Counted from the stretch's first letter, positions 9,637 through 18,547 are shown. The stretch: DNA of 64,000 nt from Muribaculaceae bacterium (GCA_017473615.1 JAFUKL010000011.1:16234-80233); one strand, 5' to 3'. Notes: generated by a model not told the origin, from the letters alone. Translations and numbers: made by a program.

Positions 9637-10650
9637 ATGGCAAAGAAGATTTTAATTACAGGTGCCGGCGGTTTTGTTGGCGGTTTTATTGTTGAGGAAG
9701 CTCTCAAGAGAGGATATGAGACTTGGGCGGCAGTACGCGCCACCACATCGCTTGAATATCTCACTGATGAAAGAATAAATATCATTGAACTGGATTTTGC
9801 CAATCCAGAAACGCTAAAAAAGCAAATATCCATGTTTATTGCCGAAAAAGGCAAATGGGACTATATCATTCATAATTTGGGCGCAACTAAATGCGCCAAT
9901 TTCAGAGACTTCAACCGTATTAACAGCGATTACCTGAGAGACTTCACCGACATTCTATGCGAAACCGATGGAGTTCCTGAGAAATTCCTGCTCATGAGCA
10001 GCCTTAGCGTTATGGGAATCGGTGATGACAATAACTATACTCCGTTCAAGACTTCGGATATTCCCATGCCTAACACGTTCTATGGCGTATCTAAGCTCAT
10101 GGGTGAACAGAAAATCAAGACAATTCCGGATTTCCCGTATATTATCTTCAGAGCCACCGGCGTATACGGACCTCACGAAAAGGATTATTATCTGATGATA
10201 AAAAGTATTGCGCGCGGGTTTGATTTCAGCGTAGGATTCAAGAAACAAATGCTCACTTTCATCTACGTAAAAGATTTGGCGCATGCCATGATAGACGCTC
10301 TTGAATCTCCCAAGGCTATAAGAAAAACTTATTTTATAGCAGAAAAGAGAGGATACACTCAGAAAGAGTTTCGTAAAATAGTGGCTGACGCTTTGGGAAA
10401 GAAATTCGTAATACCTATTTGCGCACCGCTTTGGCTAACACGCATAATATGCCGGATTTCGGAACAAATAGGAATCATTCGCATGAAACCAAGCACACTC
10501 AACAGCGACAAATTCAGAATCATCAAACAACGCAATTGGCTATGCGACGTGAGCGATGGGGAAAAGGATTTCAACTTCTCTCCGGAATACGACCTTGAAA
10601 CAGGTATTCGCGAATCCATAAAATGGTATAAACAAGCCGGCTGGCTTTAA
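9637..10650 (+). CDS. NAD(P)-dependent epimerase/dehydratase (SDR)
   Basis: A 337-residue extended short-chain dehydrogenase. The Rossmann glycine motif ITGAGGFVGGF is at residues 6-16, and the catalytic YGVSK (Tyr-x-x-x-Lys) sits mid-protein after a serine-rich strand (LLMSSLSVMG). Members act on nucleotide sugars or steroid-like substrates; this one is a common Bacteroidetes NAD-epimerase of unknown substrate. The frame is open further back into rnhB, but ATG 9637 with the canonical MAKKILITGAGG start is clearly right. Its stop overlaps the stop of a small minus-strand frame. Confidence 0.88.
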   Translation: MAKKILITGAGGFVGGFIVEEALKRGYETWAAVRATTSLEYLTDERINIIELDFANPETLKKQISMFIAEKGKWDYIIHNLGATKCANFRDFNRINSDYLRDFTDILCETDGVPEKFLLMSSLSVMGIGDDNNYTPFKTSDIPMPNTFYGVSKLMGEQKIKTIPDFPYIIFRATGVYGPHEKDYYLMIKSIARGFDFSVGFKKQMLTFIYVKDLAHAMIDALESPKAIRKTYFIAEKRGYTQKEFRKIVADALGKKFVIPICAPLWLTRIICRISEQIGIIRMKPSTLNSDKFRIIKQRNWLCDVSDGEKDFNFSPEYDLETGIRESIKWYKQAGWL

Positions 10651-10847
10651 TGGTTTTCACCCTCTCTCCATGAATGAGGTACAACAATCGGAGGATGCGT
10701 AGGCTTATAATTAGCAGGTTTATTTGCTTTCATACGTGCAGCGGCAGCAGCTGCCGTTAAAGTGGGACTAAACGTCAAAGAAGCAGAGACGATATTCGAC
10801 ACTATAAAGGAGATTACGAAAAAGAATACATAAGTCCAAGGGCAAAG
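10647..10847 (-). pseudogene. Small membrane-protein-like frame without a start codon
   Basis: On the minus strand a 66-codon open frame runs from just after a TAG (10848-10850) to a TAA at 10647-10649. It encodes a hydrophobic helix (W-T-Y-V-F-F-F-V-I-S-F-I-V-S-N-I-V-S), an alanine run (A-A-A-A-A-R), then a Pro/His-rich tail ending W-R-E-G-E-N-H. This looks like a real single-span membrane protein. It has no ATG ahead of the helix, and the only internal GTG (10800-10802) would cut the helix. Either the 5' end has decayed (the TAG replaces an earlier codon) or it uses a non-standard start. It sits right behind the ABC transporter stop on the same strand. Confidence 0.4.
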
Positions 10848-10886
10848 CTAAACCAACACAAAGAATCTGTTTAAAACAAAGGCGGT

Positions 10887-12713
10887 TTAGAACGTCTGCA
10901 TGTCCACCAAGCGTTTATAGTAATTGTCGAGAGCGATAAGTTCATCATGGGTGCCGCGCTCAACAATCTTTCCTTCATGCATCACGCATATCATATCGGC
11001 ATTTTTGATTGTGGACAGACGGTGAGCAATCACTATCGTGGTGCGATTCTTCATCAATCGGTCAAGAGCTTCCTGTACCAAACGCTCACTTTCCGTATCG
11101 AGAGCCGAGGTCGCCTCATCCAATATCAATATAGGAGGATTTTTCAGTATGGCACGGGCGATACTGATGCGTTGGCGTTGACCGCCCGACAATTTGCAAC
11201 CGCGGTCGCCTATATTGGTGTCAAATCCGTTTTCCGACGCCATAATGAAATCATAAGCGTTGGCTACCTTAGCCGCATCTATCACTTGCTCCATAGTAGC
11301 GTTTTCCACGCCGAAAGTTATATTGTTATAGAATGTGTCATTGAACAAAATCGCCTCTTGGTTGACATTACCCATAACTCCACGCAAGTCAGCTACGTTA
11401 AAGTTGCGAATATCGATACCTCCTATTGTAATACAGCCCTCATTTACGTCATAGAAACGCGGCAGAAGGTCGGCAAGAGTGGATTTTCCCGAGCCTGACT
11501 GCCCCACAAGAGCTACCGTTTTGCCGTATTCGACATCGAGACTTATGTCATCGATGACCCAGTCATTCCGATAGCGGAAACGCACATTTCTGTATGATAT
11601 ATTACCTGCTTTGCTGTTCATCGGAACAGGTTTTTCGGGATTCTTAATCGGATTTTCGGCATTAAGGATTGCATCTATACGCTCCATCGATGCTATACCT
11701 TTCTGAATAGAGTATGAAGCTTTGGATAAATCCTTGGCAGGATTGATGATATTATAAAATATCACCATGTAATAAATGAACGATGCAGCTGTGATAGATG
11801 AGTGTCCCGACAATATGAGTGTTCCGCCGAACCACAGCACGATGGCAATAGTTGCCGTTCCAAGCAATTCACTCATAGGATGGGCAAGATCATATCGACG
11901 GTTTCGCTTGTTGTAGAGTTCGGCATATAATTGATTCTCTCTTTGAAAACGATTTCTTACCTTCTGTTCGGCATTGAACGCTTTTATTATACGCAATCCG
12001 CCAAGTGTCTCCTCTATCGTGGACAGGAGTACACCCCATTGCTTTTGCCCCTTGAGCGATACGCGTTTCAATGTTTTACCCACTCTGCCCATTACCATTC
12101 CTGCTATAGGCAAAAGAATAAGCACAAACACAGTCAACTGCCAACTTACGGCTATCATCATTGCAAGGCATGCTATTATCATCACGGGATTCTTGAGCAT
12201 CATGTCGAGAGATGCCATTATCGAGTTATCCACCTCTATCACGTCACCGCTCATTCGTGCTATCACATCGCCTTTTCGCTCATTGGAGAAGAATCCTATA
12301 GGCAGACTTGTAAGTTTATTGAAGATGACATTTCTAATATCACGCACCACACCCGAGCGCACCGGAATAAGGAAATAAGAACCTAAGTAAGCCGAGCCGG
12401 TCTTCAAAGCGGTCATTATCACAAGAACGATGGCTAAAGTTGCAAGCGCCACCGATTGCCCGCTGTTCTCCACAATCTGCTGAACGTAATAATAGAAATT
12501 ATTTACCGCAACGTCCTTTAAAGAACCGCTTCCCCATGCCATGAAAGCGTAGACCTTCTCGTCTATCTTGAACAGCATCTGCAGGATAGGTATAATAAGG
12601 GCAAAAGAGAATAACGTGAGGAATGCCGTCAAAATGTTAAAAAGAAAATTTAATGCAATATATTTCTTATACGGCGGTACAAATCTCACAAATATTCTAA
12701 AAAAATCTTTCAT
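10887..12713 (-). CDS. ABC exporter, MsbA-like (fused membrane and ATPase domains)
   Basis: A 608-residue half-transporter. The first ~330 residues form an ABC type 1 exporter membrane domain with about six spans. The ATPase domain has Walker A GQSGSGKST (ending at residue 412), the signature LSGGQRQR (from ~508), Walker B ILILDEATSAL (~528) and the switch His in IAHRLST. Such proteins flip lipids (lipid A core in MsbA) or export drugs at the inner membrane. The MsbA role is plausible because Bacteroidales genomes carry one very similar gene, but drug export is not excluded. It diverges from the barrel protein gene. Confidence 0.9.
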   Translation of the reverse strand: MKDFFRIFVRFVPPYKKYIALNFLFNILTAFLTLFSFALIIPILQMLFKIDEKVYAFMAWGSGSLKDVAVNNFYYYVQQIVENSGQSVALATLAIVLVIMTALKTGSAYLGSYFLIPVRSGVVRDIRNVIFNKLTSLPIGFFSNERKGDVIARMSGDVIEVDNSIMASLDMMLKNPVMIIACLAMMIAVSWQLTVFVLILLPIAGMVMGRVGKTLKRVSLKGQKQWGVLLSTIEETLGGLRIIKAFNAEQKVRNRFQRENQLYAELYNKRNRRYDLAHPMSELLGTATIAIVLWFGGTLILSGHSSITAASFIYYMVIFYNIINPAKDLSKASYSIQKGIASMERIDAILNAENPIKNPEKPVPMNSKAGNISYRNVRFRYRNDWVIDDISLDVEYGKTVALVGQSGSGKSTLADLLPRFYDVNEGCITIGGIDIRNFNVADLRGVMGNVNQEAILFNDTFYNNITFGVENATMEQVIDAAKVANAYDFIMASENGFDTNIGDRGCKLSGGQRQRISIARAILKNPPILILDEATSALDTESERLVQEALDRLMKNRTTIVIAHRLSTIKNADMICVMHEGKIVERGTHDELIALDNYYKRLVDMQTF

Positions 12714-12742
12714 TGTCGATATTAATTAATTTTTTGAGACTA

Positions 12743-12750
12743 CAAAGATA
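12743..12750 (-). promoter_or_regulatory. -7 box of the ABC exporter gene (divergent promoter region)
   Basis: TATCTTTG on the minus strand, 30 bases before the exporter ATG, matches TAnnTTTG. A weaker plus-strand box (TTACTTTGC at 12771-12779) could serve the barrel gene, making this a divergent promoter pair. Confidence 0.5.
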
Positions 12751-12879
12751 GAACTTTTAAACTTTATAGCTTACTTTGCATCGAAAAAAATACATACGAG
12801 GGAATTCCCCCATTAATAGAATAATTTTTACTATGTGGAATTATATGAAGATTCCATTGACAAATAAGTATAAATCGAG

Positions 12880-15828
12880 ATGAATTTGAATAGAAGATTT
12901 GAATCTGCTTTATTGTGTGCTGTGATTGCACTGTTTCTATCTACTGTTTCAGCTGTAACGATAACCGGAAGGGCTGTTGATGCCGGCGACAAGTCAGGTT
13001 TGGCGGGGGCTACGGTAAAATTGCTGAAAGCCGGTCGCGACAGTTCCCTTGTAAAGGGGGTAAGTACCGATGTAAACGGTCTTTTCCGTATTTCCGGGAT
13101 TGAACAGGGTAAATATGTGGTGAATATATCCTACATAGGATATAAGACTTATAGCAAGAATATTACGGTAGCCAAAGGCGGCAACAACATTCGCCTCGGC
13201 GATATTCCCGTAGAACCGGGTTCTATCATGCTGAAAGAGGCAGTCGTTACCGGAGTAAAGACTGAAATAACGGTAAAAGAAGATACGGTAGAATATAATG
13301 CCGATTCTTATAAGACGCAACCCAATGCCGTGGTCGAGGACTTATTGAAACGTTTACCCGGTGTGGAGGTCGGCAGTGACGGAAAAATCACCGCCAACGG
13401 AAAGGAAGTCACCAAAATTCTTATCGACGGTAAAGAATTCTTTGCCGATGATACCAAAGTGGGTACAAAAAATCTACCGGTGAATATCGTGGATAAGGTT
13501 CAGGTTGTGGACAGGAAATCTGATTTGGCTCGTCTCACCGGTGTAGATGACGGAGAGGATGAAACCGTCATCAACCTCTCGATCAAAAAAGGTATGAACA
13601 ACGGGTGGTTCGGAAACGTATCAGCAGGCTATGGAACCGATGACCGTTATGAGGTTAATTTTATGCTTAACCGCTTTAATGACGGAAACCAGTACACTTT
13701 CCTCGGAGGTGGCAACAACACCAACAATATGGGGTTCACCAATGGAGCCATGTCCCGCTTTAATCGTTTCGGTGGCAATAACGGAATCAATACCACTCAG
13801 AATGTAGGTTTCAACTTCAACGTAGGCAGCAAGGACAGCGAGAAGTTCCGTGCCGGAGGACATGTGATGTATTCTCACAGCGATCAGGATTCCCGCAACC
13901 GGAATGATCGCCAATACCTGATAGAACCTACCACCTACAGCCATTCGCGCACTTACAGTCGCGACAAGAGCCACAATGTAAACGGTAGTTTCCGCATCAA
14001 GTGGGAGGCTGACTCTTTCAATACATTTGAGTTTCGCCCTAATTTCTCGTTTAACTTCAACAATTCCACAAAGATTGACTCCACTCGCACCCTCGACGGA
14101 GAGATGCGTAATGTAAACTATATTTACAATAATGATAATTCTGATGGCAGCAGCTATGAATTCGGCGGTCAACTCGTTTATAACCATAAGGTGCGCTCTC
14201 ATCCCGGACGCAGTTTCAGCGCACAGTTGCGCTATAACTTCAGTGATGTAAACGAAGATGGCAACAGCTACACCGAAAATATTTATTATCAAACCGATGA
14301 CCCGGATGAATTTATCCGGCAAATAGAGGAAAATCATCGCTGGAGCAATAATGTACAGGGTCGATTGACATGGACTGAGCCTATTGGCGATATCAAGAAA
14401 GCCCTTTTCTTCGACATAGCTTATCGTGCGCAATACCGTTTCAATAACGCCGACAAGTTTGTATATGACGTGCCTTATGTTCCGGCTACCGACGGAGCTG
14501 TGGAGGCAGGGCGTTTGGCACGATTAAGCCGCTTGCTACAAACTCCGGGGGTCAGAGATTACATCGAGGAAACCTATACATCATTTGCGCTCACTAATCC
14601 CGTTCTGCTGGAACAAGTGCTTTCAGATGAATCGATGATGTCCGACCCGGTGCTGAACACCGATGACAGCAACAGTTTCCGCAACGATTTCTTCTCTCAG
14701 TCACTCGAGCTGGGAATACGCAAGGTAACAAAAGATCTTAATGCCAACGCCGGTATATCGTTTAATCCGTCGATGTCGCGCAGTCGCAACCTGTCTGACC
14801 CCGACAAGAGCATACCCACTCGCTGGGTGTGGAATTTCGCCCCCTATGCACGCATCAGGTTCAAGATGTCAAAGACACGCTCATTACAATTGAATTACCG
14901 TGCAAGCACAAGCCAACCGTCGATGACACAATTGCAACCGGTGGAAGACAACTCCAATCCGTTGCGTGTGGTAAAGGGTAATCCCGATTTGAAACCATCG
15001 TTTACCCAGCGATTACACTTCCGCTACAACGATTTCAATCAAGATGCGCAACGCAGTATAATGGCTATGGCTTTTATGCAATACACGCTGAACAGCATTA
15101 TATCGATGACCGACTATAACAGCGAGACCGGAGGACAGTATACCACCTACGGTAACGTGAACGGCGTGTGGAACGCCTTTGCAATGGGTATGATAAGCGT
15201 ACCGCTCAAGAATAAGAAATTCTATTTCTCTTCACACTTGAACACACGCTATTCAAGCACCGTGGGTTATAACAACGGAGAGTATAACCGCAGCGGTTCT
15301 CTTTCGGTAAACGTATCGCCGGGAATGACCTACCGCTCGGATTATGTGGAAATCCAGTTGCGCCCTAATTACAATATACAGACCACCCATAACACCGTCA
15401 ACACGCAGAACGACCTTACCGTACACCGCTATGGCGGCATGCTCGACGGTAATGTGACATTGCCTTTCGGGCTGTCCTTGAATACCGACATTAATTTCTC
15501 GGCATCGAGAGGCTATTCCGACGGATATGATACCGACCAGTGGCTATGGAATGCATCGGTTTCTTACGAGTTCTTGAAGGGGCGACAAGCATCGATCACA
15601 GCCAAAGTATATGACATCTTGGGACAGAAGAAAAGTATTTCCCGCACGGTGAATGCCAACTATATACAGGATAGCGAATATAATGCACTCACACGCTATG
15701 CCATGTTCACATTCGCTTATAAGTTCAATACTTTCGGCTCTGACAAGGATCTTCCGGAAGGAGCGCGCAACTACGGCGGATGGGGAGCCGGTCCCGGAAG
15801 AAGTATGAGAGGACCCGGCAGGCGATAA
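12880..15828 (+). CDS. Outer-membrane beta-barrel protein with carboxypeptidase-regulatory and plug-like domains
   Basis: A 982-residue exported protein: signal peptide (residues 1-25), a CarboxypepD_reg-like beta-sandwich (ITGRAVDAGDKSGLAGATV to ~115), a short plug-like region (VVEDLLKRLPGVEVGSDG ... KEFFADD), then a ~700-residue barrel of alternating aromatic strands. This is the OMP_b-brl_3 family, related to TonB-dependent receptors but without a clear TonB box. The tail is Gly/Arg/Pro-rich (GAGPGRSMRGPGRR), as in many Bacteroidales relatives. Its cargo is unknown. It is a single gene with its own terminator; no SusD partner is next to it. Confidence 0.9.
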   Translation: MNLNRRFESALLCAVIALFLSTVSAVTITGRAVDAGDKSGLAGATVKLLKAGRDSSLVKGVSTDVNGLFRISGIEQGKYVVNISYIGYKTYSKNITVAKGGNNIRLGDIPVEPGSIMLKEAVVTGVKTEITVKEDTVEYNADSYKTQPNAVVEDLLKRLPGVEVGSDGKITANGKEVTKILIDGKEFFADDTKVGTKNLPVNIVDKVQVVDRKSDLARLTGVDDGEDETVINLSIKKGMNNGWFGNVSAGYGTDDRYEVNFMLNRFNDGNQYTFLGGGNNTNNMGFTNGAMSRFNRFGGNNGINTTQNVGFNFNVGSKDSEKFRAGGHVMYSHSDQDSRNRNDRQYLIEPTTYSHSRTYSRDKSHNVNGSFRIKWEADSFNTFEFRPNFSFNFNNSTKIDSTRTLDGEMRNVNYIYNNDNSDGSSYEFGGQLVYNHKVRSHPGRSFSAQLRYNFSDVNEDGNSYTENIYYQTDDPDEFIRQIEENHRWSNNVQGRLTWTEPIGDIKKALFFDIAYRAQYRFNNADKFVYDVPYVPATDGAVEAGRLARLSRLLQTPGVRDYIEETYTSFALTNPVLLEQVLSDESMMSDPVLNTDDSNSFRNDFFSQSLELGIRKVTKDLNANAGISFNPSMSRSRNLSDPDKSIPTRWVWNFAPYARIRFKMSKTRSLQLNYRASTSQPSMTQLQPVEDNSNPLRVVKGNPDLKPSFTQRLHFRYNDFNQDAQRSIMAMAFMQYTLNSIISMTDYNSETGGQYTTYGNVNGVWNAFAMGMISVPLKNKKFYFSSHLNTRYSSTVGYNNGEYNRSGSLSVNVSPGMTYRSDYVEIQLRPNYNIQTTHNTVNTQNDLTVHRYGGMLDGNVTLPFGLSLNTDINFSASRGYSDGYDTDQWLWNASVSYEFLKGRQASITAKVYDILGQKKSISRTVNANYIQDSEYNALTRYAMFTFAYKFNTFGSDKDLPEGARNYGGWGAGPGRSMRGPGRR

Positions 15829-15830
15829 AT

Positions 15831-15860
15831 AACAAAAAGGGCTATTTGCCCTTTTTTGTT
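15831..15860. terminator. Bidirectional terminator between barrel and glucosaminidase genes
   Basis: Inverted repeat AACAAAAAGGGC / GCCCTTTTTTGTT around a five-base loop, with T-runs on both strands. It overlaps the last codons of the minus-strand glucosaminidase gene. Confidence 0.8.
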
Positions 15861-16414
15861 ATACGCTGCAGGTCATACCGTTCTATCAGGCTTATCAGTT
15901 TGTCGGGATACTTGGAATCGGTCGCATAGCCACACTTGCGCAATGCCTTAGCCCATTTTTTGTAGTCGGTAACTTTGTGTTTGAAAAGCGGTTCATAGCG
16001 CTTGCGTTTCAAGAACAGTGCATGGTCTCGGAAAGAATCCTCGGCTTTATCATATTTGCGGAAACATTCGTTTCCGCTTTCTGCTTTATGGCTTATAGTT
16101 TCCCCTTCCCAGTCGCCACCGCACTTTATCCCGAAATGGTTGTTTGCCTCCGTTGCAAGACGACTTCTGCCGGCATTGCTTTCCAGCAACCCCTGCGCAA
16201 GCGTGATGCTTGCAGGAATTCCGTATTTCTTCTGATGTTTAAGTGCTATGTCCTTGTATCGCTTGATATACTCGACATGCTCCTGAGATTGCTGCGCCAT
16301 AGCTCGCGAACTGCCCATAGCCGGGATTAAAAACACCGCTATCAGCATGGAAAAAACTCTCAAGTAATTGAATTTTGAGAAAATACCGTTATATTTGTGG
16401 AAATACTTGTACAT
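15842..16414 (-). CDS. Secreted glucosaminidase (peptidoglycan hydrolase, GH73-like)
   Basis: A 190-residue exported enzyme. A signal-anchor (F-S-M-L-I-A-V-F-L-I-P-A-M) precedes the domain with SITLAQGLLESNAGRSRLA and NNHFGIKCGGDW, the standard glucosaminidase signature with its catalytic Glu in LLESNAG. It cuts the N-acetylglucosamine linkage of peptidoglycan, as in cell separation. The C-terminal LysM seen in larger relatives is absent. The start is taken as ATG 16414, because the likely -7 box (16443-16450) lies upstream; ATG 16348 at M-L-I-A is an alternative. The first ~75 bases run antisense to the cdd promoter and leader. Confidence 0.87.
   Translation of the reverse strand: MYKYFHKYNGIFSKFNYLRVFSMLIAVFLIPAMGSSRAMAQQSQEHVEYIKRYKDIALKHQKKYGIPASITLAQGLLESNAGRSRLATEANNHFGIKCGGDWEGETISHKAESGNECFRKYDKAEDSFRDHALFLKRKRYEPLFKHKVTDYKKWAKALRKCGYATDSKYPDKLISLIERYDLQRITKKGK
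16390..16397 (+). promoter_or_regulatory. -7 box (TATATTTG) of cdd, inside the glucosaminidase gene
   Basis: A perfect TAnnTTTG with an ATTG at 16367-16370 (19-base spacer). It places the transcript start near 16404 and makes ATG 16421 the cdd start. Confidence 0.6.
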
Positions 16415-16420
16415 AAAATT

Positions 16421-16891
16421 ATGGAAAATAGAATTATAACGACAAAGATAGGGGTTTATTCGCATAATGAACTTTCTGCCGAAGATAAAAATCTTGTGGA
16501 ATGCGCAAAAAACGCTACAGCAACATCCTATTCGCCTTACAGCAAGTTCCAAGTGGGTGCGGCATTGCTGCTCGATAACGGTGAGGTGATTTCCGGCTCC
16601 AATCAGGAAAATGCGGCGTTTCCCAGCGGTACATGTGCCGAGCGTACCACAATCTTTTATGCCTCGGCTCGCTACCCCGGGGTAAGATTTCGAAAATTGG
16701 CGATTGCGGCGTTTACCGAGGGAATGTTTGTAGAAGAGCCTGTATCACCGTGCGGTGCTTGCCGTCAGGCTATACTGGAATATGAAAAGCTTGGTGGAGA
16801 ACCTATCGAGATTCTTCTTGTAGGGCGAGATAAGGTGTATAAACTTGCCGGAATACGTTCGTTACTGCCGCTTTCATTTGAAGATTTTTGA
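16421..16891 (+). CDS. cdd: Cytidine deaminase
   Basis: A 156-residue homotetrameric-type cytidine deaminase that turns cytidine and deoxycytidine into uridine forms for pyrimidine salvage. The zinc site is visible: TCAER with C72 and catalytic E74, and PCGACRQ with C111 and C114. Three cysteine ligands are typical of the short tetrameric form. The frame stays open to 16397 but that codon lies inside the -7 box. It is followed by a strong terminator, so the gene appears monocistronic. Confidence 0.95.
   Translation: MENRIITTKIGVYSHNELSAEDKNLVECAKNATATSYSPYSKFQVGAALLLDNGEVISGSNQENAAFPSGTCAERTTIFYASARYPGVRFRKLAIAAFTEGMFVEEPVSPCGACRQAILEYEKLGGEPIEILLVGRDKVYKLAGIRSLLPLSFEDF
16443..16450 (-). promoter_or_regulatory. 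-7 box (TATCTTTG) of the glucosaminidase gene, inside cdd
   Basis: A perfect TAnnTTTG on the minus strand, 29 bases before ATG 16414. The -33 element is weak. The box lies in the cdd coding region, so the two divergent promoters face each other and their transcripts overlap. Confidence 0.5.
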
Positions 16892-16926
16892 CGATGCAGC
16901 AGCACTGAAAACAAGACGGTCAAATT

Positions 16927-16971
16927 AAAACCGGATGCACTCCAAAAAGAAAGAATGCATCCGGTTTTTTT
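16927..16971. terminator. Terminator after cdd (bidirectional)
   Basis: AAAACCGGATGCA (16927-16939) pairs with TGCATCCGGTTTT (16956-16968), followed by a T-run; it also serves the convergent minus-strand gene. Confidence 0.85.
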
Positions 16972-17008
16972 GATTTTATGATATCTATTGTGTCAATAGT
17001 TCTTATAG

Positions 17009-18118
17009 TTATAGCACTACCTTAGTTGCCTTTGAACCTTGACGCTTGATAAAGATTCCGTTTTCAGGATTAGCCACCTTCACACCCTGCAAATTGTAAT
17101 ATACAGCAGGAACATCATCAATACCGATTTCCTCGATACCGGTCAACTTATCATCAGCTGTATATTGGATTTTCTTTGTAGTGGTATTTACTATAATATA
17201 CCATTCTCCTGCAGGTAATTTCATATTTGGCTCTGGGTTGTTCGTATAGGAATATTCAGTATCAGCAGCAGCTAAAGAATTGTAAATATTCGAGCCGTTG
17301 AATGCATCCCAGTTACCCTGTTTTGTACTTAATTTAAATTCAACTGCCGATGCTGAAGATACAAAATAATAGTAATGATCTTGATCTGCCAAATAAATAA
17401 ACTCTTCGGCTTCTTCAGGATTCCATTGTGCTTTTGTAAATGAGCCTGTAATAAATACGCTGTCCTTTTTGTAAACCTTAATAATGCTTTCCGAACTTGC
17501 AAGTTCATCTTTTGTACTGCTTAAACAAGTTACTTTTACAGTATAAGAACCGGCTTCAGTTGCAGTCCATGTCGCTGTAGTGCCTTCTGTAACCTCACCA
17601 TCAACATCTATCTGAATAATAGAACCTGTCGGTTGATTTTTTGCTGTTACACTTATAGAAACGACATCACCGGGATATACGGCATCCGGAGTAATGTTTA
17701 CCGACAAAATGACATCTTCCGTTACTCCGTAGTATGACCAAGTACCGCCACCATTATCCCAAGTACCGGATTTCACCGTATAGTGGTTGTTTGTTCCATC
17801 ATAAGTCAAATCAGCAGTTTGATTCCATTTGGTGTCCCAACTGTTTGTTGTATTTGATGGATTCATACGACAAAAAATTAAATTGTCCCATGTTCCTGCC
17901 GGCACTTCTACTTCATAAAGATTTGTTTCTCCGCTTACTGCTGTCATTGACTTCCAAGTATTTCCACTATTATTCCAAAAATAAACAGCAAAACGAGCAC
18001 TTGCTTCTAACCAGTTACTATTTGGTGTCAAATAAAGTTTTGTTCCGCCGGGAATGCTTGCTGCGTTTGTAACGATTGCACAAATAAGTGCCAAGGTTAA
18101 AAAGTAAAATTTCTTCAT
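17009..18118 (-). CDS. Secreted protein with starch-binding-like and C-terminal sorting-like domains
   Basis: A 369-residue protein with a signal peptide (cleavage near T-N-A-A-S). Residues ~22-130 resemble carbohydrate-binding/'starch-binding' modules seen before Bacteroidales amylases (KLYLTPNSNW, FAVYFWNN). A middle Ig-like beta domain (VNITPDAVYPGDVV) follows, then a second domain with a W-N-P-E-E surface (FITGSFTKAQWNPEEAEEF) typical of SusE/SusF-type or CBM-like folds. The end (VYYNLQGVKVANPENGIF ... KATKVVL) is the common Bacteroidales C-terminal sorting-like motif. No catalytic domain is seen, so it is probably a glycan-binding exported protein. Its leader and 3' end are duplicated nearby. 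Confidence 0.75.
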   Translation of the reverse strand: MKKFYFLTLALICAIVTNAASIPGGTKLYLTPNSNWLEASARFAVYFWNNSGNTWKSMTAVSGETNLYEVEVPAGTWDNLIFCRMNPSNTTNSWDTKWNQTADLTYDGTNNHYTVKSGTWDNGGGTWSYYGVTEDVILSVNITPDAVYPGDVVSISVTAKNQPTGSIIQIDVDGEVTEGTTATWTATEAGSYTVKVTCLSSTKDELASSESIIKVYKKDSVFITGSFTKAQWNPEEAEEFIYLADQDHYYYFVSSASAVEFKLSTKQGNWDAFNGSNIYNSLAAADTEYSYTNNPEPNMKLPAGEWYIIVNTTTKKIQYTADDKLTGIEEIGIDDVPAVYYNLQGVKVANPENGIFIKRQGSKATKVVL

Positions 18119-18181
18119 AATGTCTTAAAGTTTTAAATTAGTGAATCTATTTAGTTAAGTCTTAAACTTCTACATCTGCCC

Positions 18182-18255
18182 TTTCTGTCTCAAAAGGCAT
18201 CTGCCTTGCCTGTATCCTCTCTTACCAAGAGAGCGTACACCCCGACAGACAGAAA
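18182..18255 (-). ncRNA. Branched structured 5' leader (candidate cis-regulatory RNA)
   Basis: Read on the minus strand, the region between the -7 box and the start codon folds as a three-way junction. Closing stem: TTTCTGTCT (18247-18255, minus reading) with AGACAGAAA (18182-18190). Long arm: 18211-18239, TGTA...TACA enclosing CTCTCTT-GGT-AAGAGAG. Short arm: 18194-18207, AAGGCA/TGCCTT. The start codon is ~63 bases downstream. The long arm recurs nearly unchanged at 18548-18578 in a relic copy. I recognise no known riboswitch class. Confidence 0.5.
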
Positions 18256-18268
18256 CAGGATTATCTTG

Positions 18269-18276
18269 CAAATGTA
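18269..18276 (-). promoter_or_regulatory. -7 box (TACATTTG) upstream of the structured leader
   Basis: A perfect TAnnTTTG on the minus strand. Transcription would start near 18262, a few bases before the closing stem of the leader. No clear -33 TTTG is seen. Confidence 0.5.
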
Positions 18277-18547
18277 GCATATTTTATAAAAAATAGGTCT
18301 CCATTTTTGCAAATATTTTCTAAAAACTGCTTTAAAACATATTATTCTTCATTATTCTACAACTTACTTCAATGATTTACTGCCGATATGCCCTCTCTAT
18401 CCATAACCTCCGGGTAAAATGGTAACACTAAAATCGGAAAGAAGTAAGACAATCAGAATCTATAACCTACTGATACACAAAAATAGCATAACGTGAAACA
18501 AGCTGATTTTCAGGAGGTAACACAAGTTTCTTAGCTATAACATAAGA
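18277..18547. other. AT-rich intergenic stretch without recognised gene
   Basis: About 270 bases with no convincing coding frame. It holds the upstream region of the secreted-protein gene and the stretch before the relic copy. I see no further repeat or hairpin of note. Confidence 0.5.

Noticed and set aside
13621-14433. 270-residue minus-strand open frame inside the outer-membrane barrel gene
   Set aside because: Frame shadow of the barrel coding region: low-complexity Val/Ile content, no start context, no domain, and the plus-strand protein is clearly real.
18485-18501. Second parS-like sequence (AACGTGAAACA)
   Set aside because: Only the right half matches; the left half shares almost nothing with the consensus.
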